From positions 90,648 to 128,019 of the forward strand of contig DJXW01000003.1 in assembly GCA_002449845.1 (NCBI GenBank): 37,372 nt of DNA, read 5' to 3'. Shown piece after piece: positions 14,962-22,432 of this stretch; within the stretch, counting starts at the first letter, position 1, and the number at the start of each line of letters is the position of its first letter. A program made the position numbers and the translations under genes. Origin of the DNA: Prevotella sp. UBA6994. Lineage in GTDB: Bacteria > Bacteroidota > Bacteroidia > Bacteroidales > Bacteroidaceae. Under the pieces are notes generated by a model. It was not told the origin of the DNA, made no database searches, and worked only from the letters and a program-made list of their open reading frames with translations.

Positions 14962-16167
14962 TTACAAGCCTAACTTCTGACGAATCTTGGCAGGAATGGC
15001 ATTCTTGTTAATCAGGAAGTCCATCGTATTGGCTGCGATAAATGATTTCGTCATGTACCAGATACCCTTGTACTTGCCAGACTCTCCCCATGAGTTTTTC
15101 ACCATGTAATAATCCTTGCCGTTTTGGTCTTTAGCAATACCGTAAATCAACATACCGTGGTCGTCTGTCAATTCCCAATTGTCGAAACGCTCTTGGCGCA
15201 TTTGCTGTGTAGGTACGATTTCCGGAACCTTGCAACCTAATGAGTCGATGATGTTACGCTTCTTGTCGGCAGTGAGTTTCAACCAACGAGCCATGTCACT
15301 TCCAGCAAGACTTTCTGCCTTCTTGGTATCTACGGCGTATGCCAATCCCTGACGTGTGAAACCTTCTTCAGAAACGTCACCACCCCAAGCAATGGTATAA
15401 CCTTCATTTACGGCATTGTCGATGATTTCCATCATCTCGTCCATAGGCACATTATATGATTGTGGGAAACGCCAGTTGTCTTGCACCTCTACGGCAAAGG
15501 TTGTATAGAAAGGATGATGTGTGTAGCTGGTTACAGATACATAATCATTCAGATTGATACCTAAGCTGTTCATGAACGACTTCGGTGTATATTCCTTTCC
15601 TTCGTATGTGAACTTTTCAGGACATTTGCCCAAGTAAGCATCAAGAATACCTTGCATACCCACTTTCCATTGATTGGAAATCTTCTTCGCACTACTCTTG
15701 GCAACGGCTCCAACGTAAGGTTCCAACACAGAGAAGAACTCACCAAAGTTGTTTAACGAATCTCCATAAAGTGAACCAGGGAATGGCATGGCTCCTTCAG
15801 GGCAAATACCATATTGTTTCATTGTAGCAAGCACGTCTTCAGCAGAACCGCCTTGTGCAAACTGGCAATCGCCATGGAAACGAACCACCTGAATGGCGCG
15901 ATCCATATAGGTTTTGTTGGCAACGAAAGACTCACACAAGTCGTATGTCTTACCTGTTGCCTTGAGAATTTCAGACTCGAAGAAAGACAAGGTAGAGTAA
16001 TCCCAACAAGTTCCCGAACGGTTTTGGTCTTTCACACTTGTGATAGGATTTTCCTTGATGATAGTAAACACTGGTTTGTTGGCATCCTTAGGAGTTGCCT
16101 TTTTCTTTGCTGCGCTAACATTTAATGCGAAACACGCAAGCAACATGATAGCTAATGTTTTTTTCAT
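14962..16167 (-). CDS. Exported C1-family cysteine aminopeptidase (PepC/bleomycin-hydrolase type)
   Basis: The product is 401 aa. The N-terminus MKKTLAIMLLACFALNVSA is an export signal; LLAC could alternatively serve as a lipobox, but the hydrophobic stretch before it is short. The papain-like triad of the C1B (bleomycin hydrolase/aminopeptidase C) subfamily is visible: Cys54 in QNRSGTCWDYSTLSF, His337 in LTDDHGMLIYG and Asn358 in MVKNSWGESG. The preceding Gln of the oxyanion hole (DQNRSG) is also present. Known PepC enzymes are cytosolic hexamers releasing N-terminal amino acids; the exported version suggests peptide breakdown in the periplasm. It starts 6 nt after the M24 peptidase stop, so the two peptidases share a transcript. 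Confidence 0.9.
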   Translation of the reverse strand: MKKTLAIMLLACFALNVSAAKKKATPKDANKPVFTIIKENPITSVKDQNRSGTCWDYSTLSFFESEILKATGKTYDLCESFVANKTYMDRAIQVVRFHGDCQFAQGGSAEDVLATMKQYGICPEGAMPFPGSLYGDSLNNFGEFFSVLEPYVGAVAKSSAKKISNQWKVGMQGILDAYLGKCPEKFTYEGKEYTPKSFMNSLGINLNDYVSVTSYTHHPFYTTFAVEVQDNWRFPQSYNVPMDEMMEIIDNAVNEGYTIAWGGDVSEEGFTRQGLAYAVDTKKAESLAGSDMARWLKLTADKKRNIIDSLGCKVPEIVPTQQMRQERFDNWELTDDHGMLIYGIAKDQNGKDYYMVKNSWGESGKYKGIWYMTKSFIAANTMDFLINKNAIPAKIRQKLGL

Positions 16168-16173
16168 TTTGGA

Positions 16174-17592
16174 TTATTGTTTATTGAATGATTGATTATT
16201 TTCCATAAATGCCTCTACATCCTTGGGATGATATGGAATGCGGTTTTCACCAAGGAAGCGGCAACCATCTTTCGTGATGAGAATGTCATCTTCTATGCGT
16301 ATTCCGCCGAAGTCTTTATAAGTTTCCAACATATCGAAGTTGAGGAATTCAGCACAATGTCCACTCTTGCGCCAATCGTCTATCAAGGCAGGAATGAAAT
16401 AGATACCGGGCTCATCAGTTACCACGAAGCCTTCTTCCAAACGCCTACCCATACGCAGACAATTGGTTCCGAATTGATCTAAGATGGGACGTGTCTCTTC
16501 GTCAAAACCCACGTTGATTTGGTCAAGGTTTTCCATATCGTGTACGTCCATTCCCATCATGTGACCCAATCCGTGAGGCAAGAACATGGCATGAGCACCT
16601 GCCCGAACAGCCTCTTCCGTATCTCCTTTCATCAAGCCCAGTTCTTTCAATCGGTCTGTCATCAACCGTGCCACGGCAAAATGACAATCCATGTATTTCA
16701 CACCTGGCTTGGCTACGTTGAGTACCATATCATGACATTCCTCTACAATCGAATAAATATCGAGTTGTCTTTGGGTAAACTTACCGCTAACAGGCATTGT
16801 GCGCGTGTTGTCGGAACAATAATTATTCACTGTCTCAGCACCTGCATCGCATAGAGCCAACCTTCCTGCTTCCAATAAAGCCAATGAAGGATTGCCATGC
16901 ATGATTTCACCATGTTGAGAGAATATGGTAGCAAAACTTACTTGTGCGCCATAAGAATGGGCAATACCATCTACCTGACCTGCCACGTATTTCTCCGTTA
17001 TTCCCGGACGTATGAGTTTCATGGCTGTCGTGTGCATCTTATAGCCTATCTCTGCAGCACGTTCCATCTCTTCAATCTCCTCACACGTCTTTACCGAACG
17101 CATCTTCACCACGGCTTTTATCAATTCCATAGAGGCAGACTCCTTTTGTTGATTGGGATGAATGCCTAAAAGGTCGAATATCTGCAACTTGATGTCATAG
17201 CGATATGGAGGAAGGAAGTGAATGGTACGTTTCTGCCTTAATGCCTCATTGCAAATCGTGCGCAAGGCAGCCATAGGAGCCGACTCACTCACGCCCACTT
17301 GAGCAGCTAAGTCGCTAACGCTGTCAACAGAACCATACCAAACAATATCTTCAATGTCTATGTCATTACCAATCAACATCTCCGTATCATTGTCTATGTC
17401 TATCACACCCACCAATCCATCACGTTGTTGTCCGAAATAATACAAGAACGTAGAGTCTTGACGGAAAGGATAATAAGCATTAGCAGGATAATTATTTGGT
17501 GACTCATTGTTACCAAAGAGGATAATCACTCCACTCTTCACGAGCCTTTTCAATTCTGCCCGTCTGCCAATATATGTTTCTTTGCTGAACAT
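16174..17592 (-). CDS. M24 aminopeptidase P-type Xaa-Pro peptidase
   Basis: The product is 472 aa. An N-terminal AMP_N/creatinase-like domain (about 1-140) contains YPFRQDSTFLYYFG. It is followed by the pita-bread M24 catalytic domain. The five dimetal ligands can be placed in ALCDAGAET (Asp), CSDNTRTMPV (Asp), LPHGLGHMMGMDVHD (His), VVTDEPGIYF (Glu) and GGIRIEDDILIT (Glu). The protein has no signal peptide and should be cytosolic, removing N-terminal residues before proline. It is the first gene of a two-gene peptidase operon, with the exported C1 peptidase 6 nt behind it. A TAnnTTTG box lies 26 nt upstream. Confidence 0.93.
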   Translation of the reverse strand: MFSKETYIGRRAELKRLVKSGVIILFGNNESPNNYPANAYYPFRQDSTFLYYFGQQRDGLVGVIDIDNDTEMLIGNDIDIEDIVWYGSVDSVSDLAAQVGVSESAPMAALRTICNEALRQKRTIHFLPPYRYDIKLQIFDLLGIHPNQQKESASMELIKAVVKMRSVKTCEEIEEMERAAEIGYKMHTTAMKLIRPGITEKYVAGQVDGIAHSYGAQVSFATIFSQHGEIMHGNPSLALLEAGRLALCDAGAETVNNYCSDNTRTMPVSGKFTQRQLDIYSIVEECHDMVLNVAKPGVKYMDCHFAVARLMTDRLKELGLMKGDTEEAVRAGAHAMFLPHGLGHMMGMDVHDMENLDQINVGFDEETRPILDQFGTNCLRMGRRLEEGFVVTDEPGIYFIPALIDDWRKSGHCAEFLNFDMLETYKDFGGIRIEDDILITKDGCRFLGENRIPYHPKDVEAFMENNQSFNKQ

Positions 17593-17618
17593 AAGGTATT
17601 CAATTTATAGTTTGATTG

Positions 17619-17626
17619 CAAAGTTA
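17619..17626 (-). promoter_or_regulatory. -7 box (TAACTTTG) for the M24/C1 peptidase operon
   Basis: This is an exact TAnnTTTG match on the minus strand, 26 nt upstream of the M24 peptidase start codon at 17592. The region from 17640 to 17690 is A/T-rich and holds nothing else I recognise. Confidence 0.6.
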
Positions 17627-17746
17627 ATCATTTTATATTGAAAAAAATCATTTCTTTTGAAAAAAAGACATCTTTCATGACATACACGATAAGACTTAGG
17701 TACTCGGACACTCCTAAGTATGAGATTCTGACATTCATTATTGACG

Positions 17747-17779
17747 AAAAAAGGAGTTACGAAATCACTTCGCAACTCC
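17747..17779 (-). terminator. Intrinsic terminator downstream of tRNA-Met
   Basis: On the minus strand GGAGTTGCGAA pairs with TTCGTAACTCC (one mismatch) around a short loop and is followed by six T residues. It begins 14 nt past the tRNA 3' end and ends the tRNA transcript before the peptidase promoter. Confidence 0.8.
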
Positions 17780-17792
17780 CCAAAAACGTATG

Positions 17793-17866
17793 TAGCGGGA
17801 GAGGGACCCGAACCCTCGACCTCCGGATTATGAATCCGACGCTCTAACCAACTGAGCTATCCCGCC
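17793..17866 (-). tRNA. tRNA-Met (CAU), elongator type
   Basis: The 74-nt cloverleaf was read from the minus strand. The acceptor is GGCGGGA/TCCCGCT, with a G1-U72 wobble as the outermost pair. The D arm is GCTC...GAGC, the anticodon stem is TCGGA/TCCGG with loop TTCATAA, and the T arm is GAGGG-TTCGGGT-CCCTC. The discriminator is A73; CCA is not encoded. The anticodon CAT lies at 17830-17832. It lacks the initiator hallmarks (C1-A72 mismatch, three G-C pairs next to the anticodon loop). A tRNA-Ile(CAU) modified by TilS is the alternative and cannot be fully excluded by eye. The gene has its own -7 box and terminator. Confidence 0.9.
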
Positions 17867-17889
17867 AACACTTTCAAATAATTCGGCTG

Positions 17890-17897
17890 CAAAGGTA
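17890..17897 (-). promoter_or_regulatory. -7 box (TACCTTTG) for tRNA-Met
   Basis: This is an exact TAnnTTTG match on the minus strand, 23 nt upstream of the mature 5' end of the tRNA. The rest of the 17867-17987 gap is A/T-rich with no gene. Confidence 0.6.
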
Positions 17898-17987
17898 ATA
17901 TAATCTTTTCAAATAGCCAAAAAATTTAAAAGATTTCTTTGAAAAACCTATCAATCGAAGGCTTTCGCCACACTTTCACGATACTTA

Positions 17988-18857
17988 TCAACCGATTTTA
18001 ATGGAATATTGCGCCATGAAAGAGGCTCCTGGCTGCAGGTGATTCATCAAATATTTATCCTTAAACTCACCATTATAGCTCACTCTATCATGTATTCCGT
18101 ACCACGGTTCTATACAAACGAATGGAGCATTCTTGCCAAATGGGCTCCATATACCTACTGCCGGCGATTTGAAATTCACCGTTACAACTGGCTTGCGGTC
18201 TTTATCCAAAAGTGCCACTTCCTTCACTTGGCATTTGTCAATGATAACCGCATCCTCATCAAAACTCTTCTCTTTGAATGCCCAATAACCTTTCTCGGTG
18301 TCCAAACGGAATCTTCCCGGCACGATACAACCACCGACATTGCCTACCAAACGTTCAATCTCATCTTCATTGTCAAACTTAATCATTCCGTGCATCGGTT
18401 CTCCTTCTTTTACATCAGGTAGATAAAACGCAGGATGACCACCAATCTGGAAATGGATTTCATTGGCATCGGTGTTTTCTACGTGCCAAATCACGTGTAT
18501 CTTATTCCCTTCCAACCGATAAGTAACAGCCAGATTGAAGTGGAAAGGATAGTCGCGATGGGTTTCCATCGTGTCGTGGATGGCAAATGTCACTTTATTA
18601 TCCGTTTTAGAAACCAACGTGAATTTTGTATCACGGGCAAAGCCGTGCCGAGACATCCGATAAGCATAGCCATCTATGTAATATTTGTCTTCCCACAAGC
18701 CACACACAATGGGAAACAACAATGGAGAATGGCGAGGCCAATACTTTTCATCGGCTTGCCAAAGATATTCCTTACCTTGTGCATCTTTGATACTCTGCAA
18801 TTCCGCACCCATTTCGGCAATCTTGATTACCAGTTGTTCGTTTTTCAGTTCTTCCAT
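17988..18857 (-). CDS. Aldose 1-epimerase family protein (LacX-like)
   Basis: The product is 289 aa. The galactose-mutarotase beta-sandwich is indicated by PRHSPLLFPIVCGLWEDKY, the conserved RHGFARD motif (about 70-76), the catalytic-type His in FQIGGHPAFYLP and the Glu in FVCIEPWYGIHDR. The family interconverts alpha and beta anomers of sugars; the RHGFARD/LacX-type subgroup often has unproven substrates. There is no signal peptide, so it is cytosolic. It stands alone on the minus strand behind an exact -7 box and is divergent from the MBL-fold gene. Confidence 0.9.
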   Translation of the reverse strand: MEELKNEQLVIKIAEMGAELQSIKDAQGKEYLWQADEKYWPRHSPLLFPIVCGLWEDKYYIDGYAYRMSRHGFARDTKFTLVSKTDNKVTFAIHDTMETHRDYPFHFNLAVTYRLEGNKIHVIWHVENTDANEIHFQIGGHPAFYLPDVKEGEPMHGMIKFDNEDEIERLVGNVGGCIVPGRFRLDTEKGYWAFKEKSFDEDAVIIDKCQVKEVALLDKDRKPVVTVNFKSPAVGIWSPFGKNAPFVCIEPWYGIHDRVSYNGEFKDKYLMNHLQPGASFMAQYSIKIG

Positions 18858-18891
18858 GGTATGATGTATTTATATATATAATAATGTGTGA

Positions 18892-18899
18892 CAAAGTTA
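18892..18899 (-). promoter_or_regulatory. -7 box (TAACTTTG) for the aldose epimerase gene
   Basis: This is an exact TAnnTTTG match on the minus strand, 34 nt upstream of the start codon at 18857. It shares the divergent intergenic region with the MBL-fold promoter. Confidence 0.6.
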
Positions 18900-18985
18900 A
18901 CATTTTTCCGTTAAAAACGAGAAGTGAACACATAAAATTTACAACAAACCTCATAAAATATCTTGTACAGATAAAAATAATGAGT

Positions 18986-18993
18986 TATCTTTG
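18986..18993 (+). promoter_or_regulatory. -7 box (TATCTTTG) for the MBL-fold gene
   Basis: This is an exact TAnnTTTG match ending 4 nt before the ATG at 18998, with a CTTG at 18962-18965 as a possible -33 element (20-nt spacer). The transcript should begin at or within a base or two of the start codon, i.e. be leaderless. Confidence 0.65.
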
Positions 18994-18997
18994 TTGC

Positions 18998-19813
18998 ATG
19001 AAAACAGAAATCATCATCCTTGGAACAGGCAACGCCCTGGTTACGCGCTGCTACAATACATGTTTTGCCCTACGTAATGAAGAGACCATTTTACTCGTTG
19101 ACGCGGGTGGAGGAAATGGAATACTCCGCCAACTGAGTGATGCGGGGATTGCGATAGGCGACATTCACGACCTATTCGTCACACACGCTCACACTGACCA
19201 CATCATTGGGGCATTATGGGTGATACGTGTCTTCCTGCAACACAAGGCTCGCGGCATTTGCCAAGGCAACATCCGTATCTACGGACACGAGAAAGTGATT
19301 CGAGTCATTCTAAACATGATGCGCGATATGCTTCCCCAGAAGTTGGTCAAGGAGATAGGTGTTTCCGTTATATTCAAAGAACTCAATGACCGCGACACTT
19401 TCGAGGTGGGCAATCTGCGCTTTCAGTGTTTCGACATTCTCAGCACCAAGGAGAAGCAATTTGGTTTTACCACTTGCCTTCCTGACGGACAAAAGCTTGT
19501 CTGCCTCGGTGACGAACCTTACAACGAGCATAATCGCTCTTTAGTGGAAGGTGCAGACTGGCTCATGAGTGAGGCTTTCTGTAAATATGCTGACCGTGAC
19601 ACATTCAAACCATACGAGAAACATCATTCCACCGTGAAAGATGCTGCCCAACTTGCTGAGGAATTGGGCGTGAGAAACTTGATTCTCTATCACACGGAAG
19701 ATAAGACTATCCATACACGCAAGAGAGATTACACTGCCGAGGCTTCAGCATATTTCCACGGAAACATCTTTGTGCCAGACGATTTAGAGGTTATTCCCAT
19801 CTCCCTTTCATAA
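18998..19813 (+). CDS. MBL-fold (RNase Z-like) metallohydrolase
   Basis: The product is 271 aa from the ATG at 18998 (MKTEIIILGTGNA), which starts exactly at the first strand of the fold and right behind a -7 box. The frame is open upstream to 18884, but those residues do not resemble the family. The zinc motif is FVTHAHTDHIIG (His63, His65, Asp67, His68); further ligands are likely in VCLGDEPYNEH, SEAFC and LILYHTEDK. The layout resembles RNase Z/arylsulfatase-like MBL proteins with the flexible arm reduced, so tRNA 3'-processing is possible but not shown. Its stop overlaps the stop of the convergent hydrolase gene (6 nt). Confidence 0.85.
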   Translation: MKTEIIILGTGNALVTRCYNTCFALRNEETILLVDAGGGNGILRQLSDAGIAIGDIHDLFVTHAHTDHIIGALWVIRVFLQHKARGICQGNIRIYGHEKVIRVILNMMRDMLPQKLVKEIGVSVIFKELNDRDTFEVGNLRFQCFDILSTKEKQFGFTTCLPDGQKLVCLGDEPYNEHNRSLVEGADWLMSEAFCKYADRDTFKPYEKHHSTVKDAAQLAEELGVRNLILYHTEDKTIHTRKRDYTAEASAYFHGNIFVPDDLEVIPISLS

Positions 19814-21028
19814 TGTCTGAATCCATTCGGCAATGTCGGCAAGCACTTCCTCTGAAATTGTTTGCTCTATCGTTCCATATTCATCCACCGCTCCAGTCTT
19901 ACAAGGCTGGAAAAGGTGGTTCAGTCCTGGATATTCCTTGATTTTACTCTTGGTGTGCTTGGGCATCAAGTTTCTGATTACACTCAAATTGCTTTCCGCC
20001 AACACTTGCGAATCCTTGCTTCCATTCAAGATAAGTGCCGGACACTTCACTTTCTGAATAGCCTCAGCAGGGTCATACGACACGAAGAAATCATACCACG
20101 GTGTGGTTTTCGTCATCATCATCGTCAGGTGCATCTGCTTCACCGTCATGTTACCAGGCTTTCCCTGTTGGCGTAAGATAAAATTCGTCTGTTCGGTAAT
20201 CACGCTATCTCCCCGCAATCCCGTTCCAGCCAAGGAAACGATAAAGTCTGGCTTTTTCTCTTTCGCAAGCATGAAGGCAATGGTTCCTCCCTCACTATGG
20301 CCAAGCACCCCTATCCTACTGAACGATTTCAATTCTTTCAAGTACTTCAATCCTGCTTCCGCATCGCACATGAAATCTTCAGTTGTGGCATGAGTAACAT
20401 TTCCTTTTGAGCCACCCACCTGACGATCATCATAACGCAAAGAGGCAACCCCGTGACGAGCCAAGTAATCAGCAATTACCGCAAAAGGTTTATGGTCGAA
20501 TATTTCCTCGTCACGATTCTGCATTCCGCTTCCAGTAATCATCAGGACAACAGGAACTTTCTTTCCTTTTTGATAACCCACTGGCCAAGTTAAGGTTCCA
20601 GCCAACGAAGCCGTATCTTTCTCATTGACAAATATCACCTCCTCCGTTTGATAAGGGAACGGAGGTCTTGGTGTCTGAGGACGAAGTCTGACCAATTCGC
20701 CCTTTTCCAATTCCAAACTCAATCGGTAGCCCATTTGCGTGAACGTTCCTTTGAGCTTGCCTTCTTGTAGTTTGCCCACATACGAACCACCCAATGACTC
20801 AAAAGCCACAGAGATAGAATCGGCAGATTGGAAATTCACCTTTCCAAGAATGCCTTTTGCCCCTTGGTTGGGCGAATCCAGTGTGCAACTATTATCTCCG
20901 ATGTGAAATACCAACGGCAACTTCATCGTTCCCAAGTTCAGATTTCCGTTCCATGTTCCGATTGTGCCTTGCGCGTGGGCAGTTATTACGGAAGACAGAA
21001 TCGTCAAGATTACACACAATTTCCTCAT
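19808..21028 (-). CDS. Secreted alpha/beta hydrolase (esterase/peptidase-like)
   Basis: The product is 406 aa from the ATG at 21028, which gives a signal peptide (MRKLCVILTILSSVITAHAQ); an in-frame TTG two codons earlier is less likely. An N-terminal beta domain of about 110 residues (GTWNGNLNLGTMKLPLVFHI) precedes the hydrolase fold. The nucleophile elbow is GVLGHSEGGTIAF with Ser245; Asp in NGSKDSQVL and His in YPGLNHLFQ complete a plausible triad. Related Bacteroidetes proteins are annotated as dienelactone-hydrolase or prolyl-oligopeptidase-like; the substrate is unknown. It is the last gene of a three-gene operon, 7 nt after the DUF1648 gene. Confidence 0.88.
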   Translation of the reverse strand: MRKLCVILTILSSVITAHAQGTIGTWNGNLNLGTMKLPLVFHIGDNSCTLDSPNQGAKGILGKVNFQSADSISVAFESLGGSYVGKLQEGKLKGTFTQMGYRLSLELEKGELVRLRPQTPRPPFPYQTEEVIFVNEKDTASLAGTLTWPVGYQKGKKVPVVLMITGSGMQNRDEEIFDHKPFAVIADYLARHGVASLRYDDRQVGGSKGNVTHATTEDFMCDAEAGLKYLKELKSFSRIGVLGHSEGGTIAFMLAKEKKPDFIVSLAGTGLRGDSVITEQTNFILRQQGKPGNMTVKQMHLTMMMTKTTPWYDFFVSYDPAEAIQKVKCPALILNGSKDSQVLAESNLSVIRNLMPKHTKSKIKEYPGLNHLFQPCKTGAVDEYGTIEQTISEEVLADIAEWIQTL

Positions 21029-21035
21029 TGCCAAT

Positions 21036-21515
21036 TTATTTCATCTTGTAAATTTTCACAGTATAGTATATCGTAGTTGCTATTATCAGCAATAATACGA
21101 CAGCAAAAAATATCATCGGATAATAACCTACATGAGAAGTTCCCATCATCAGCACAACAGCTATGAACTGAAACGCCGTCTCTACGGCAAGCAAACGTAC
21201 CATTCGCACGACGCAAACATACTGTTTAGGAAGGCTAAACTCAAACGGCAGATTGACAGACTTTGGGCGATAAGCAGATACCAGCATCCCCACAGAGAAA
21301 ATTGTACCTAATGCAGCCATTACCAAGATTGTATTCTTGCTACCTACGGTATCGGGATTGAGATTCAACCCGAAACGAATGGGTACTTGTTCGGGTGCAT
21401 TGCGATACAAATACCATGTTATTACCCATAACGCAAGTATCAATATCACCGTGACAATCTCGAAAATCGTACCTTCCTTGGTTCGAGGCACTTTAAAAGG
21501 AACTTCTTCATTCAT
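21036..21515 (-). CDS. DUF1648-domain membrane protein
   Basis: The product is 159 aa with four hydrophobic segments (about 18-36, 62-82, 107-126 and 132-153). The sequence between the first two helices (NAPEQVPIRFGLNLNPDTVGSKNTI) matches the DUF1648 pattern, in which P-x-H/RF-x-x-x-G-x-P/D precedes a membrane helix, as in SdpI-like proteins. The function is unknown. It sits between a lipoprotein gene (9 nt upstream) and the secreted hydrolase (7 nt downstream), so the three products likely act together in the envelope. Confidence 0.75.
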   Translation of the reverse strand: MNEEVPFKVPRTKEGTIFEIVTVILILALWVITWYLYRNAPEQVPIRFGLNLNPDTVGSKNTILVMAALGTIFSVGMLVSAYRPKSVNLPFEFSLPKQYVCVVRMVRLLAVETAFQFIAVVLMMGTSHVGYYPMIFFAVVLLLIIATTIYYTVKIYKMK

Positions 21516-21524
21516 ACGGAATAC

Positions 21525-22163
21525 TTATTTCATGACGGGTCTGACAGCAAGTCCAAGACAACTTGAGCTATATACCCAATAACCGTTATCTTCTACGAAA
21601 GTAAAACAATATGCACCAGATTTAGCAGTGACATCTGTTTCTTGGGTTCCCGTCCAATAATAACCCGAATGGTTTACAGCCTTATCTTTCAGTGGGAAGG
21701 AAGGCAAGAAGATACTGTTTCCATTTTTCCCAGTAAACTTGATACCACTCACGTAATGATACATAGTCTGTTCATGGGTACAGTTATCAAACAGTTCCTT
21801 AAACTCTTCGTAGGTAGGCATACGCCATTTTCCGCCCCACTTCAAGCGAGCCACATCATATTGCGTACCGCTGATGTTCTTTCCTATATCATGGCAAGAT
21901 TCCCGCGTACCGTCACAATGAATATAATTGCTCCACTCATAAACACCTTTTTCATTTACCTCACCCCAAGCATAAAGGTTGCCGCCATCTTCGGGAGAGT
22001 TGGCTCCTACGTTGCAACTTGCCCACTTTGTCCCACTGGGCAATCCAAGATCTACCGCACTTACTCCTTTGGGTGTAAGATTATTCTCATCATCGTCACT
22101 ACTACATGAAACAACGCATAACCCCATCAACAGAATCATCGTTAACCAAATATTTTTTTTCAT
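21525..22163 (-). CDS. Lipoprotein with Fibrobacter-type paralogous (FISUMP) domain
   Basis: The product is 212 aa from the ATG at 22163; another ATG at 22193 would place ten charged residues ahead of the signal. The signal MKKNIWLTMILLMGLCVVSCSSDDDE has a lipobox ending at VVSC followed by acidic residues, which fits surface or outer-membrane lipoproteins of Bacteroidetes. The mature part begins VDLGLPSGTKWASCNVGA and contains WGGKWRMPTYEEFKELFDNC, SGYYWTGT and a terminal GLAVRPVMK. These are hallmarks of the repeated C-lectin-like/FISUMP domain common in Bacteroidetes surface proteins. A specific role is not known. It is the first gene of the operon with DUF1648 and hydrolase genes. Confidence 0.85.
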   Translation of the reverse strand: MKKNIWLTMILLMGLCVVSCSSDDDENNLTPKGVSAVDLGLPSGTKWASCNVGANSPEDGGNLYAWGEVNEKGVYEWSNYIHCDGTRESCHDIGKNISGTQYDVARLKWGGKWRMPTYEEFKELFDNCTHEQTMYHYVSGIKFTGKNGNSIFLPSFPLKDKAVNHSGYYWTGTQETDVTAKSGAYCFTFVEDNGYWVYSSSCLGLAVRPVMK

Positions 22164-22235
22164 AGGTCTATTCTTGTTTTTCAAATATGTCATTATTCAA
22201 GTTATTGCTATCGATTGTTTTTCAAAGACTCATTG

Positions 22236-22243
22236 CAAAGATA
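22236..22243 (-). promoter_or_regulatory. -7 box (TATCTTTG) for the lipoprotein operon
   Basis: This is an exact TAnnTTTG match on the minus strand, 72 nt upstream of the ATG at 22163 and divergent from the mnmA promoters. Confidence 0.55.
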
Positions 22244-22305
22244 CTACTTTTTCCGTAAATCAGATGGCTTTCCATTAAAAAAAAGTGATTATTATAAATA
22301 ATCCC

Positions 22306-22313
22306 TACTTTTG
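22306..22313 (+). promoter_or_regulatory. Candidate -7 box (TACTTTTG) upstream of mnmA
   Basis: This is an exact TAnnTTTG match 119 nt upstream of the mnmA start. It competes with a second box at 22347-22354; either or both may be used. Confidence 0.45.
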
Positions 22314-22346
22314 AAAGAATTATTTGGATGTTTGAGAATCTATCAC

Positions 22347-22354
22347 TAACTTTG
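22347..22354 (+). promoter_or_regulatory. Candidate -7 box (TAACTTTG) upstream of mnmA
   Basis: This is an exact TAnnTTTG match 78 nt upstream of the mnmA start. It would give a leader of about 70-75 nt. Confidence 0.5.
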
Positions 22355-22432
22355 CGAAAAGTTTCGCCTTTGTATGTTTCGCCACAAGGGAAATTTCTCA
22401 CCATAAGGAATCATCTCATTAAAGAAAACTTC

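Noticed and set aside
17694..17719. Inverted repeat ACTTAGG...CCTAAGT near tRNA-Met
   Set aside because: It has only a 7-bp stem with a 12-nt loop and no T-run; it is likely chance in A/T-rich DNA between a terminator and a promoter.
17638..17847. 69-codon open frame on the plus strand across the tRNA
   Set aside because: It runs through the terminator and antisense through tRNA-Met, and its C-terminal residues are the well-known spurious translation of tRNA DNA.
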